Below the pieces are notes generated by a model. It did no database searches. It saw only the letters and a list, made by a program, of their open reading frames with translations, and was not told the DNA's origin. Below, in pieces: positions 33,084 through 45,462 of a DNA stretch of 64,000 nt (position 1 is the first letter of the stretch; every line of letters begins with the position of its first letter). The position numbers and the translations under genes are program-made. Source of the DNA: Pseudorasbora parva (Eukaryota; Chordata; Actinopteri; Cypriniformes; Gobionidae). The stretch covers positions 43,071,524 through 43,135,523 of the forward strand of contig NC_090191.1 in the NCBI RefSeq assembly GCF_024679245.1. The letters run 5' to 3'.

Positions 33084-33270
33084 TCGCATGATTGTCATGA
33101 GTTAACTTGCGATTAATCGCAACTTAATCGCACATTTTTATCAGTTGTAAATGTTACCTTAAATTAATGTTTCAAGTTTGTAATACTCTAATCAACATGA
33201 GTATGGACAAATATGCATTCTTTATGCAAATGTGCGTTTATTATTAGTGAAACCATACTCAACAGAGCAA
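33084..33270. repeat. CGATTAATCGC-type dispersed repeat remnant
   Basis: TTGCGATTAATCGCAACTTA and AATCGCACATTTTTATC resemble a widespread fish repeat. It seems to be the host of the F4 insertion at 32662-33079. Confidence 0.5.
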
Positions 33271-33494
33271 AGACTAGACATTTGTCAAAGGTCACAGATG
33301 TGTTTCAAAAAACTTGTTTATTTCTCATTAACCTAAACCTAATAAAAAATTCAGAATAAGCTGTAATTTCTCTAATTTTAAGAATAGAAAATGATTTACC
33401 TCGGATATGAGCGAGAGTGAGCTTCACTGTATTCGCGCATAGACTGCAGATAATGTGTTCGGTGTAAAAGCACGACCTGGAGTCTAATAAAAGT

Positions 33495-33905
33495 TAAACA
33501 GAAAATAAGGTAGCTTATGTAGGCTATAACTGCACTCGTTTCAGATTAGTAATGTTAATGTGAACCCTTTTGTGTCACAAAAAGTAGTTTTATGACTTCT
33601 CCAGGTGAGAAAGCTCAAATCTGTGGTTTATTTATAAAGAGAGCGCCTATTTAAAAAATGTAATCTTGCGTTTTCGGAGTCGTGAAATCCAGGCGATCGC
33701 GTTAACCCCGGCGAGAGTTTGCCGCTGACTCTAATAAAATAATCTCTCTCTGTAGTGGTTAAACATCCGATTTGACTGACGCACCTTTATTGACGTAAAG
33801 GAAGCAGCAGCAAACATTAATAGGGGAAGAAAGGGTTAACATTAATATTACTATTCTGAAACGAGTGCAGTTATCGCCTTCATAAGCTACCTTATTTTCA
33901 GTATT
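33495..33905. repeat. Foldback repeat with ~70-bp arms
   Basis: AAATAAGGTAGCTTATGTAG at 33502 pairs with the region ending CATAAGCTACCTTATTTTCA (about 33880-33900). The arms also share AACTGCACTCGTTTCAGA and its complement. The centre is about 260 bp. Confidence 0.8.
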
Positions 33906-33924
33906 AACTTGTATAATGCTGCGT

Positions 33925-34062
33925 TCACACCAAACGCGAATAGAGCGTCAAATTCACGTCTATTGCTTCTAGTTGGACGCTGGAACATTTTGAATCCATT
34001 CGCGCGAATAAAGCGAATTGGACGCGCAAATAAATCGAGCGTTTGAAAGAGCAACCGCTAAG
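33925..34062. repeat. CGCGAAT-rich dispersed repeat fragment
   Basis: GCTGCGTTCACACCAAACGC, then AATAGAGCGTCAAATTCACG, resembles a common teleost repeat. Ends are not identified. Confidence 0.4.
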
Positions 34063-34069
34063 AATTTAA

Positions 34070-34218
34070 AGCTGCATTCCTGTAGCTCAGTCACTACGCT
34101 TGCAACGGCAAGGTTGTGGGTTCGACTTTCAGGGAATGCATGAACTGATCAAATCTAAATCTTTTGAATACATGTAATGTTGCTTTGGATAAACGTGTCT
34201 GCCAAATGCATACATGTA
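34070..34218 (+). mobile_element. tRNA-derived SINE with an L2-type tail
   Basis: The head has an A-box-like TGTAGCTCAGTCACTACG and a B-box-like GGTTGTGGGTTCGACTTTC. About 50 bp later the tail reads GCTTTGGATAAACGTGTCTG followed by CCAAATGCATA, the conserved 3' tail shared with L2-clade LINEs in fish SINEs. It is diverged and unlikely to be active. A truncated relative lies at 47757-47790. Confidence 0.8.
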
Positions 34219-34261
34219 AAGGGAAGTGTGTGAATGATGTAGTGGGAATGTTAACAGCATT

Positions 34262-34300
34262 TGTGTGTGTGCGTGCATGCGTGCGTGTGTGTGTGTGTTT
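34262..34300. repeat. GT-rich simple repeat
   Basis: Short GTGTGT/GCGTGC tract. Confidence 0.8.
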
Positions 34301-34384
34301 GTTTGTCTACTCAGGTGTATATTATGATGTCAGAGCAGGTGTGGTACTCTTATAATGTCATGTGGTGAGATGCGGCTCATTTCC

Positions 34385-35075
<691 letters not shown>

Positions 35076-35077
35076 TT

Positions 35078-35248
35078 TGGGTATTTTTTGTGTTACTCAG
35101 ATCCTGGGTCAGACGTGACAACCCAGTGTTTGGGTAGTTTTTGTGTCACTCAGATCCTGGGTCAGAAGTGACAACCCAGTGTTTGGGTAGTTTTGGTGTT
35201 ACAGATTTTGGGTCAGACGTGACAACCCAGTGTTTGGGTAGTTTTTAT
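35078..35248. repeat. 53-bp repeat, about three copies
   Basis: CAGATCCTGGGTCAGACGTG units identical in type to S3 and S4, here only three, with more substitutions. Confidence 0.9.
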
Positions 35249-35941
35249 CCAGATCCTTAGCTTCACAGCAGTGACTTTTTCTCCAGTTCTGATAATGGGA
35301 TGTTCTGGATGGAAGCAGTTTTACTGGACTGTGGAAGTCTGCAGCAGAAGAGCTGCTTCCTTTCAGCGCATAATGAAGGGGAAATACTTTAACTGTATCC
35401 AATCAAACACTTTGGCCAATCCAATTATGTAGTTACAGAGGCAGCTCAGGTGCGGCTCTCGGCCCTGGTCTAAGCTGGAGAAAATAAACCAGCTCCTGCT
35501 TTGTGGTTTCCATGTGCGCACGAGGAAGAGGAGCCCAAAGCCTATTCTCCAAGCACGAACATCGCAGGAAAAACCCTCCATCAATAAACAGCCGCGGCAA
35601 TCTAGAGACCAGGCCACAAAAACAACCCCCAGAGGTGAGGAACGATCAAAGAACGGATACCTTCACCAACTTCATGATCCTTCTCAGCCTCACCTGGCGC
35701 TTCTAGGAAACCGGGCCTAATGTATGGAGTATGAAATAAAGCCACGCTCTCCGAGAGTTCTTCAAGGTTGTCCACGTCTAGAACTGCGTCAGAAACGCAC
35801 GAGATCAGATCTGGGCGATTTTCCAGAGGCAAATGAAGACCTTGGCTTAAAGATTGAGTTGCCGCTTACAAAGCCTTTCCAGTTGTCACAAATTATGTCC
35901 AGTCCTCCTGCAAAAACAGTCAGACCTTGTCCAGATTTGCC
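35249..35941. other. Unassigned sequence
   Basis: Several overlapping open frames under 90 codons on both strands, none with a recognisable motif. No repeat structure. Confidence 0.35.
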
Positions 35942-35942
35942 T

Positions 35943-36332
35943 CACTGCAAAAAATGCTTTTCTTACTCAGTATTTTTGTCTTGTTTCTAGTCTAAATGTC
36001 TAAAAATTCTTAAAACAAGAAGTATTTACTAGACATGCAAAAGTTATTGTCTTGTTTTGGGGTAAAATAACTCAAAATGAAGAGAGTTTTTGCTTAAAAT
36101 AAGATAAATAATCTGCCAATGGGGTGAGAAAAATAATCTTAATTCAAACAGAAAACAAGATTATTTTTCTCACCCCATTGGCAGATTTTTTATCTTTTTT
36201 AAGCAAAAACTCTTTTTTTTGAGTAATTTTTCCCCAAAACAAGACAATAATTTTGCTTGTCTTGTAAATGTTCCTTAATGTAAGAATTTTTAGATATTTT
36301 GACTAAAAACAAGACAAAAATACTTTTTTGCG
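35943..36332. mobile_element. F1 palindromic MITE, copy 8
   Basis: Left end CACTGCAAAAAATGCTTTTC; central CACCCCATTGGCAGATTTTT; right end decayed at AAAATACTTTTTTGCG. Arms near-complementary. Confidence 0.88.
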
Positions 36333-36840
36333 AAAGCTTTATAAGCCACATTTATACCTGTGTATCTAACATAATACATAATATGGTAAATGTGTCATCC
36401 TGATTTTTAAATTTTCGTAAAAATTTTTACGAAATTACCAACACAAAATCAGTCATTTTGATCGCTAAAATCGCAAAACAAATATCGCGACGTCCTGGAG
36501 GGACTGATAAAGCTGGAGATCGTTGGAAATGAATGATGTTGTTAACGTGAAACCTCTAAATTGATGTCAGCTGAGTAGGAACGTCATTTCAAAGGTTAGT
36601 ACCATTTGCTGAAAGATTATGAAGACAACAGTAAGTTTATTACTAAAGTGAAAATGGTCAATATTCCTGCAGAAGATCGAAAAACACCTTACTAAAAAAT
36701 GCTAGTCCAGTGGCGTATTGTAGCTTAATAACATGATCACTTAGGATGGGAAATATCCAATATTAGTAAAAAAAAGATCATTAATTAATCAAGTAAACAG
36801 TCAGCAATAAAATAAGAACTATGTCCCCATGTTGAGAGAA
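36333..36840. other. Unassigned sequence
   Basis: No repeat family or gene recognised. Confidence 0.3.
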
Positions 36841-36845
36841 ATCGA

Positions 36846-39362
36846 GACTCGGTCTCGAGACCATATTTTAATGGTCTTGGTCTTGTCATGGACTCGTGTG
36901 CATTTAGCCACGGTCTCGAGACCATATTTTAATGGTCTTGGTCTTGTCATGGACTCGTGTGCCTTTAGACTCGGTCTCGAGACCATATTTTAATGGTCTT
37001 GGTCTTGTCATGGACTCGTGTGCATTTAGACTCGGTCTCGAGACTATATTTTAATGGTCTTGGTCTTGTCATGGACTCGTGTGCCTTTAGACTCGGTCTC
37101 GAGACCATATTTTAATGGTCTTGGTCTTGTCATGGACTCGTGTGCCTTTAGACTCGGTCTCGAGACCATATTTTAATGGTCTTGGTCTTGTCATGGACTC
37201 GTGTGCCTTTAGACTCGGTCTCGAGACCATATTTTAATGGTCTTGGTCTTGTCATGGACTCGTGTGCCTTTAGACTCGGTCTCGAGACCATATTTTAATG
37301 GTCTTGGTCTTGTCATGGACTCGTGTGCCTTTAGACTCGGTCTCGAGACCATATTTTAATGGTCTTGGTCTTGTCATGGACTCGTGTGCCTTTAGACTCG
37401 GTCTCGAGACCATATTTTAATGGTCTTGGTCTTGTCATGGACTCGTGTGCATTTAGACTCGGTCTTGAGACCATATTTTATTGCTCTTCGTCTTGTCATG
37501 GACTCGTGTGCATCTAGACTCGGTCTCGAGACCATATTTTAATGCTCTTGGTCTTGTCATGGACTCGTGTGCATTATGACTCATCTCAAGACCATATTTT
37601 AATGGTCTTGGTCTTGTCATGGACTCGTGTGCATTATGACTCATCTCAAGACCATATTTTATTGGTCTTGGTCTTGTCATGGACTCGTGTGCATTATGAC
37701 TCATCTCAAGACCATATTTTAATGGTCTTGGTCTTGTCATGGACTCGTGTGCATTTAGCCACGGTCTCGAGACCATATTTTAATGGTCTTGGTCTTGTCA
37801 TGGACTCGTGTGCCTTTAGACTCGGTCTCGAGACCATATTTTAATGGTCTTGGTCTTGTCATGGACTCGTGTGCCTTTAGACTCGGTCTCGAGACCATAT
37901 TTTAATGGTCTTGGTCTTGTCATGGACTCGTGTGCCTTTAGACTCGGTCTCGAGACCATATTTTAATGGTCTTCGTCTTGTCATGGACTCGTGTGCCTTT
38001 AGACTCGGTCTCGAGACCATATTTTAATGGTCTTGGTCTTGTCATGGACTCGTGTGCATTTAGACTCGGTCTTGAGACCATATTTTATTGCTCTTCGTCT
38101 TGTCATGGACTCGTGTGCATCTAGACTCGGTCTCGAGACCATATTTTAATGCTCTTGGTCTTGTCATGGACTCGTGTGCATTATGACTCATCTCAAGACC
38201 ATATTTTATTGGTCTTGGTCTTGTCATGGACTCGTGTGCATTATGACTCATCTCAAGACCATATTTTAATGGTCTTGGTCTTGTCATGGACTCGTGTGCA
38301 TTTAGACTCGGTCTCGAGACCATATTTTAATGGTCTTGGTCTTGTCATGGACTCGTGTGCATTTAGCCACGGTCTCGAGACCATATTTTATTGGTCTTGG
38401 TCTTGTCATGGACTCGTGTGCATTTAGACTCGGTCTCGAGACCATATTTTATTGGTCTTGGTCTTGTCATGGACTCGTGTGCATTTAGACTCGGTCTCGA
38501 GACCATATTTTAATGGTCTTGGTCTTGTCATGGACTCGTGTGCATTTAGACTCGGTCTCGAGACCATATTTTAATGGTCTTGGTCTTGTCATGGACTCGT
38601 GTGCATTTAGACTCGGTCTCGAGACCATATTTTAATGGTCTTGGTCTTGTCATGGACTCGTGTGCATTTAGACTCGGTCTCGAGACTATATTTTAATGGT
38701 CTTGGTCTTGTCATGGACTCGTGTGCATTTAGACTCGGTCTCGAGACCATATTTTAATGGTCTTGGTCTTGTCATGGACTCGTGTGCATTTAGACTCGGT
38801 CTCGCGACCATATTTTAATGGTCTTGGTCTTGTCATGGACTCGTGTGCATTTAGCCATGGTCTCGAGACCATATTTTAATGGTCTTGGTCTTGTCATGGA
38901 CTCGTGTGCATTTAGCCATGGTCTCGAGACCATATTTTAATGGTCTTCGTCTTGTCATGGACTCGTGTGCCTTTAGACTCGGTCTCGAGACCATATTTTA
39001 ATGGTCTTGGTCTTGTCATGGACTCGTGTGCATTTAGCCACGGTCTCGAGACCATATTTTATTGGTCTTGGTCTTGTCATGGACTCGTGTGCCTTTAGAC
39101 TCGGTCTCGAGACCATATTTTAATGGTCTTGGTCTTGTCATGGACTCGTGTGCATTTTGACTCGGTCTCGAGACCATATTTTAATGGTCTTGGTCTTGTC
39201 ATGGACTCGTGTGCATTTAGACTCGGTCTCGAGACCATATTTTAATGGTCTTGGTCTTGTCATGGACTCGTGTGCATTTAGACTCGGTCTCGAGACCATA
39301 TTTTAATGGTCTTGGTCTTGTCATGGACTCGTGTGCATTTAGACTCGGTCTCGAACATGTTA
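36846..39362. repeat. 61-bp minisatellite array S5, about 41 copies
   Basis: The unit runs ACTCGGTCTCGAGACCATAT, TTTAATGGTCTTGGTCTTGT, CATGGACTCGTGTGCATTTA, G. It holds a perfect 12-bp palindrome, GGTCTCGAGACC. Variant units (GGTCTTGAGACC; GACTCATCTCAAG) recur in the same order starting at 37461 and 38068, a higher-order period of about 607 bp. Frames of about 100 codons on both strands are periodicity artefacts. Confidence 0.96.
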
Positions 39363-39650
39363 GGAATTGGACTTATTCCCGAGTCCACTCGAGTCCCATT
39401 CAAAATATTTAATGATTATTACTGTACATTAATTTTTCTTTAAATAGATGTTTGATTGACACATCCAATTATTTTCTTGTGCATGTCCTGTGCAATTATT
39501 TTTCTGTGCATGTCTTGAGACGTTAGTGCAAAGTCTCCCGCCAGGTTCTGGTTAACAAACATAGAGAGTAGTGCAGTTCCAACTATGGTCAAAAGCATGG
39601 TCGTACAATTCATTATTATTTCTCAACTTGTTATTTTAAAATATTTATTT
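39363..39650. other. Sequence right of S5, unassigned
   Basis: Opens with CGAGTCCACTCGAGTCCC, related in motif to the array, then AT-rich sequence. No gene recognised. Confidence 0.35.
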
Positions 39651-39654
39651 TTTG

Positions 39655-39695
39655 TGCCACTCAGATCCCGGGTCAGACGTAACAACCCAGTGTTA
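39655..39695. repeat. Solo partial 53-bp repeat unit
   Basis: GCCACTCAGATCCCGGGTCA followed by GACGTAACAACCCAGTGTT is one S3/S4 unit, directly before an F4 copy. Confidence 0.85.
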
Positions 39696-39702
39696 TTTTT
39701 TG

Positions 39703-40076
39703 GGTTCGTGGCTCGACTAGTCGAGACTGTTTTCCAAGATGGCTGCTGTCTGTAAACGCGTAATGGACTGTCTTTATAAAGTATCTTCTTATTAAACTGT
39801 TTGTACTCTTACAAAGTTCTCAATGCTTCGGTCTGCATGTAGGGACCCTCATGATGCTGCCGTGTTAGTGTGAGGCTATGTTGAGTCTTGTTAGTGGTAT
39901 TAACTAGCGGTTTAATTTGACTGACCCTGTGCCCCGTAGACAAGCATTATAAGCTAATCTGTTTTTAGAGATAAAACTCTTTACATTCGACTTCATGAAA
40001 ACGCATCCCAGAGAACGATCTACTCGCTAACCATCTGTTAATCACCCCGAGGGGCATTTCTCACCGGAGTTGTTCC
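39703..40076 (-). mobile_element. TTAA-type element F4, copy 2, inverted, truncated
   Basis: Reverse-orientation copy sharing CCAAGATGGCTGC, GCATGTAGGGACCCTCATGA, CATCCCAGAGAACGATCTAC and TTTCTCACCGGAGTTG with the F4 copies at 32662 and 62033. The terminal TTAA is lost at the right (GTTCCCTG), and the left part beyond GGTTCGTGGCTCG is absent. Confidence 0.82.
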
Positions 40077-40427
40077 CTGTTATCTGTCACTGTCAAAAAG
40101 TCCTTAATTTCCTCCTTAAGGCTCCGTTTACACACCAGCAGGAAAAAATAAATCTTTCAGAGAGTGCATACACGAGAAGCACGTTTTAAAATACTAACAT
40201 TTATTTCTAAAAAGTTATAATTTATCCTCAAAAATATGCAGCCGGTCCAAAAACATCAGAAAAATCTATTTATTTCAGTGCTCCAAAAGAAATGTTCTGT
40301 CCTCTTTCTTTTACGTCTGGTAAAAGAAAAAGTTCTTCTGATTACAACCAAAAAACCTGTAGTTCCTAAAGTCTGGAATGAGTGCCAATAGCATTGCCTT
40401 AATTAACAGCAGATCCGTATTCCCAAA
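40077..40427. other. Unassigned sequence
   Basis: No feature recognised. Confidence 0.3.
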
Positions 40428-40766
40428 TAATATGTTCTTCCTCATTATTTTGGTCTTGTTTTTCAGTGCAAATATCTAAATATTCCTTTTTCCTGGCAAA
40501 AATATATCCGTCACTTTTAAAAGTGCCGCTGATAATAATCTTATTTCTATTTGGGATGAAAACAAGAAACAAGATTATTTTTCTCACCCCATTGGCAGGA
40601 CATTTTGCCTGTTTTAAGCAAAAACTCACTTCATTTTGATTTCATTTTTAAGAAAATAAAGAAAAATATCTCGTTTTACTTATCTAGTAAATGCATCTTG
40701 ATTTAAGAATTTTTTGATATTTACACTTGAAACAAGACAAAAATCTAGAGCATTTTTTGCAGTGTA
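40428..40766. mobile_element. F1-related palindromic MITE, copy 9 (variant subfamily)
   Basis: The right arm is clear, from CACCCCATTGGCAGGACATT to GCATTTTTTGCAGTG followed by TA. The left arm is diverged and lacks its first bases. Confidence 0.8.
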
Positions 40767-42368
40767 AATCTCTGTTCTCTGGGGGATATATGGAAGACGA
40801 TCCTTCGAATATATTCCCAGGTTTCTTCTGATACAAAGCCATTCTGCTAAATTGCTGAAGTAACCCTTTAAATGTGTGATGGTTAGTCTGGATCAGACTC
40901 TGTTCCTCTGGATCATCAGAGTCTCTGAAGCTCTTCCTCATTGATCTGGACCTTCAGCCGTCGGCTCCCACTGAAGGCCTTTATGAGGAGAAAAATCCTG
41001 GAATGATTTCCTCAAAAAACGTCATTTCTTTTCCACTAAAGAAAGAAAGACATCTTGGATGAGATGGGGGCTGAGTAAAATATCAGGAAATATTATTTTG
41101 AAGTGAATCAATCTGAAGAGCGCTGGGGCGTGCGATCTAAAATAATTACACAATGTAATGATCTTTTATGAATGCTGGGAAGTGCTTGGCCTAACTCTGC
41201 GGATGATTGTCAGCACATCATCATACTTTTGGTTGATTTTGGACGACACCCACACAGAACAGCCTTCTATCACCGTTTGTGGTGCTTTCACTGATTTAAG
41301 TGGCTATCTGGAGTCGAGCGAAACCAAAACAATGGTTGATGTTTCAATAATGTTGACTCAGAAAGTAACCCAAGCATGAGATAAATATACGCGCTCGTTT
41401 TAATGTCTGTGTAGGCAAACTTAAAGTTTACTAGGTGAGAGAAAGGCAGCATCATTGTCTCGAAGAGAGAAAGCGAATTATAGGATAAAGATAATGTCTG
41501 AGAACTGTAACCAAAGCAATCAAATTACTTCTGCTGGTTTACAGTAGATGGCTATGGGAAAACAGTCATTTTCAGGCTGAGACGTGGGAACGAAACGCAG
41601 TCCAGAATCTGAGGCAACATCCTTCAAACGCCTGAAGTGTTGAGAGCTGGAAACGACAGTGGTTTGGACGTTTATTTGGGTTCATTTTAATAAGATAAAG
41701 CAACGTAGACGGATTGTCTGCTGCGAATTTCACAGCACAACCTTTAGGTGTTTTTGTGCACAAATTAATATCGCTCGTATTAGTTAATAAACCTTGGCGT
41801 GGCATAACGGCAGTGTGTTTTGCATGGGCGAGCGCCACTTAAATGATGTAAAAATTTAGTTTTTATTACCTCCAAAACCATGAGCTCGCGAAATAAAAGC
41901 AAGTCGAAGATGAAATACGAGGACAGGTGAAGAAAAGTCGATCTGTGGCTAGAAAAGCAAGTGATCACAATTGATGTAGTGCTGATACTCTGAAACACAC
42001 CGGGCCATTTAGTGCTTTAAACACAAATAAAGAACTGTAAAATCAATCCTTTTTGAGACTGGAAGCCAAAGCGAGTGTAATATGCTTGCTCTGACTGGCT
42101 TTTGTTAATAACCTGGCCGCAGTTTTGCACAAGCTGCACTCTGTCTGCTTTTTTAGGCAGTTACATAAAAAGTGCTTTACAGAAGTCAAAGTGAGAAAAG
42201 ACAAAGGCGTATGTCTGCTTTTTTGCCTATTGCAGTAGGTCTGTTCTTCAAAACAACTCCTTTTCAGTCGACTGTCAAAGACCAAACTAATGCGAGTGGC
42301 ATTTTTAAAACTATGTCACTGTTATTTAGTGTTTGGTGGGTGCATTCCTGTTGCCCAAAGACTAGATA
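40767..42368. other. Unassigned sequence, 1.6 kb
   Basis: The longest repeat-poor stretch of the window. Open frames on both strands stay under 90 codons and show no domain. It may be unique intergenic or intronic DNA. Confidence 0.4.
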
Positions 42369-43932
42369 AAATGCATGCTCTGATGAAATGCATGAAGTGA
42401 TGAAATGCATGCTCTGATGAAATGCATGAAGTGATGAAATGCATGCTCTGATGAAATGCATGAAGTGATGAAATGCATGAAGTGATGAAATGCATGCTCT
42501 GATGAAATGCATGAAGTGATGAAATGCATGCTCTGATGAAATGCATGAAGTGATGAAATGCATAAAGTGATGAAATGCATGCTCTGATGAAATGCATGAA
42601 GTGATGAAATGCATGCTCTGATGAAATGCATGCTCTGATGAAATGCATGAAGTGATGAAATGCATGAAGTGATGAAATGCATGCTCTGATGAAATGCATG
42701 CTCTGATGAAATGTATGCTCTGATGAAATGCATGCTCTGATGAAATGCATGAAGTGAGAAATGCATGAAGTGATGAAATGCATGCTCTGATGAAATGCAT
42801 GCTCTGATGAAATGCATGAAGTGAGAAATGCATGAAGTGATGAAATGCATGCTCTGATGAAATGCATGCTCTGATGAAATGTATGCTCTGATGAAATGTA
42901 TGCTCTGATGAAATGCATGCTCTGATGAAATGCATGAACTGATGAAATGCATGAAGTGATGAAATGCATGCTCTGATGAAATGCATGCTCTGATGAAATG
43001 CATGCTCTGATGAAATGCATGAACTGATGAAATGCATGAACTGATGAAATGCATGAACTGATGAAATGCATGCTCTGATGAAATGCATGAACTGATGAAA
43101 TGCATGAACTGATGAAATGCATGAACTGATGAAATGCATGAACTGAGGAAATGCATGAACTGATGAAATGCATGCTCTGATGAAATGCATGAACTGATGA
43201 AATGCATGAACTGATGAAATGCATGAACTGATGAAATGCATGAAGTGATGAAATGCATGAAGTGATGAAATGCATGCTCTGATGAAATGCATGCTCTGAT
43301 GAAATGTATGCTCTGATGAAATGCGTGCTCTGATGAAATGCGTGCTCTGATGAAATGTGTGCTCTGATGAAATGCGTGCTCTGATGAAATGCATGCTCTG
43401 ATGAAATGCATGCTCTGATGAAATGCATGCTCTGATGAAATGTATGCTCTGATGAAATGCATGCTCTGATGAAATGCATGCTCTGATGAAATGCATGCTC
43501 TGATGAAATGCATGAACTGATGAAATGCATGCTCTGATGAAATGCATGAAGTGATGAAATGCATCCTCTGATGAAATGCATGCTCTGATGAAATGCATGA
43601 ACTGATGAAATGCATGAACTGATGAAATGCATGAACTGATGAAATGCATGCTCTGATGAAATGCATGAAGTGATGAAATGCATCCTCTGATGAAATGCAT
43701 GCTCTGAAATGCATGAACTGATGAAATGCATGAACTGATGAAATGCATGAACTGATGAAATGCATGAACTGATGAAATGCATCCTCTGATGAAATGCATG
43801 AACTGATGAAATGCATGAACTGATGAAATGCATCCTCTGATTAAATGCATCCTCTGATGAAATGCATGCTCTGATGAAATGCATCCTCTGATGAAATGCA
43901 TGCTCTGATGAAATGCATGAACTGATAAAATG
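42369..43932. repeat. 17-bp minisatellite array S6, about 92 copies
   Basis: The unit is ATGCATGNNCTGATGAA-like: ATGCATGCTCTGATGAA alternating with ATGCATGAAGTGATGAA and ATGCATGAACTGATGAA. Seventeen is not a multiple of three, and none of the three minus-strand frames meets a stop within a unit, so all three stay open for about 480-545 codons. This proves the frames reflect composition, not coding. A few units have lost one to several bases. Confidence 0.96.
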
Positions 43933-43955
43933 GATAAACTTGCATTTCAATCAAA

Positions 43956-44310
43956 AGCATTGCTGAGACCATGTTCAGCCTTTGATGGAAACGGTATTCT
44001 GGTGGCTGTGGCTCTTCCAGCAGGATAATGCTCCTGACACAAAGCACAAATGCTTCAGGAATGGTTTGAGGAGCACAACAACCAGTTTGAGGCGTCGACT
44101 CGGCCTCCAGATTCCCCAGATCTCAATCCAATCGAGCATCTGTGGGATGAGCCGAACAAACAAGTCCGCACTTACAGGACTTAAATGATCTGCTGCTAAC
44201 ATCTTGGTGCCGGATGCCACAGCACACCTTCAGAAGCCAATGCCTCAACGGGTCAGGGGGTCCAACGCAATATTAGAAAGGTGGTCATTATGTTATGCCT
44301 GATCGGTGTA
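43956..44310 (+). mobile_element. Tc1-like transposon T1, 3' fragment (copy 3)
   Basis: Begins inside the element at AGCATTGCTGAGACCATGTT, next to the 17-bp array, and ends at the full 3' terminus GTTATGCCTGATCGGTGTA. It keeps QQDNAP and SPDLNPIEHLW remnants in different frames, with the same frameshift as copies 1 and 2. Confidence 0.88.
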
Positions 44311-44315
44311 CATCT

Positions 44316-44818
44316 ACAGTACTGTCAACCAGTTGGAAAAAGAAAAATTGTTGACCAAACGTTTGGACACATCACTATCTGTAATGTTTTTGAAAGAAGT
44401 TTCTTCTGCTCATCAAGCCGGCATTTATTTGATCAATAAAAAAAATGTAATCTGTATTTTTGTGATATTTTATTACAATTTAAAATATTTGTTTTTCAGT
44501 GTATTCTCCTTTAAATGCTGATGTATTTGTGTGCTCAGAGCTGAATGTTCAGGATGGTTCCTCCAGTCTTCAGTGATCATGATCCTTCAGAAATCATTCT
44601 CAGATGAGGATTCATTAAGAGTGCTGGACACAGAGCTGATGATTAATAAATCAGCATTTAAAGGAGAATACACTACATTTTAAATTGTAATAATATATCA
44701 CAATATTACATTTGTTTCTGTATTTTTGATCAAATAAATGCCGGCTTGATGAGCAGAAGAAACTTCTGTCAAAAACATTACAGATAGTGATGAGTCCAAA
44801 CGTTTGGCCTGTACTGTA
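44316..44818. mobile_element. Foldback element with ~190-bp arms (AAACGTTTGG ends)
   Basis: The left arm (CCAAACGTTTGGACACATCA, then TCTTCTGCTCATCAAGCCGG) pairs with the right arm (AACTTCTGTCAAAAACATTA; GAGTCCAAACGTTTGGCC) at 44640-44818. CAGTACTG/CAGTACAG-like bases sit at the ends next to a TA. The spacer carries the CCTTCAGAAATCATTCT block typical of a common cyprinid repeat. It abuts the T1 fragment. Confidence 0.82.
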
Positions 44819-45460
44819 AGTACCAAGTCCTCTGTTAATGTCAAAAGAGTTAGCAGTGAAAGTCAATGGTTTGTGTTTAGTTTTGTACGTGTGCATGAAT
44901 ATTAAAATATTCCTGGAAATCTTGCGGATGAAGAGCAGAGTTGGATACATTTGGAGGAACTGGAACCAATAACCAGGAGAGAAGTCAGTGACATGGATCA
45001 TTTCTCTATCTGCTAACGATCTTGACATCGGACTCGCTCATTTGTTTTCCGCCTTGTCTTTGGATTTGAATCTGGTGGTGGAAAAGTGAAGGCTAGACCA
45101 TGAATTGGCTCCAAATCCGGGAGCTGGACAGCTTGTGTTTTTCCAGGGTTTAGTGCGAACAGAAGCAGTTCTCAGACTAGCATAAGGATAAGGAAAAAAA
45201 CATCAAAATAAATATCCTAAACAAAGATAAAAGATAACAATATACAAACATTTCATTCAAAGCATATGCTAATAATAATTACAATATAGGCGTAAGGATA
45301 ATATTACCACTTTATGAAGTTATTAGGGAACACTTTATTGCAATATTCCACTCTTTTTTTCTGACTATAAACAACTTTTGTAACTTTTATAATGAACTGA
45401 ATCTTGTCCTTTTTCACTGTAAATTCATCTTTTTAATATATATATATATTAATTATATTA
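44819..45460. other. Unassigned sequence
   Basis: No repeat family or gene recognised; a short (TA)n lies at 45437-45450. Confidence 0.3.
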
Positions 45461-45462
45461 AT

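Noticed and set aside
34070..34218. Cellular tRNA gene
   Set aside because: A- and B-box-like blocks are present but a cloverleaf cannot be completed, and a SINE tail follows. Better called a tRNA-derived SINE.
35503..35990. Possible host exon from several overlapping frames
   Set aside because: No frame shows a recognisable domain, and no convincing splice-site pair could be argued by eye.
37453..38427. Open frames of 87-107 codons in the 61-bp array
   Set aside because: Periodic frames on both strands with identical repeats; array artefacts.
42264..43950. Three overlapping minus-strand frames of 484-545 codons
   Set aside because: A 17-bp unit without stops opens every frame equally; uniform repeat composition, no start context or domain.
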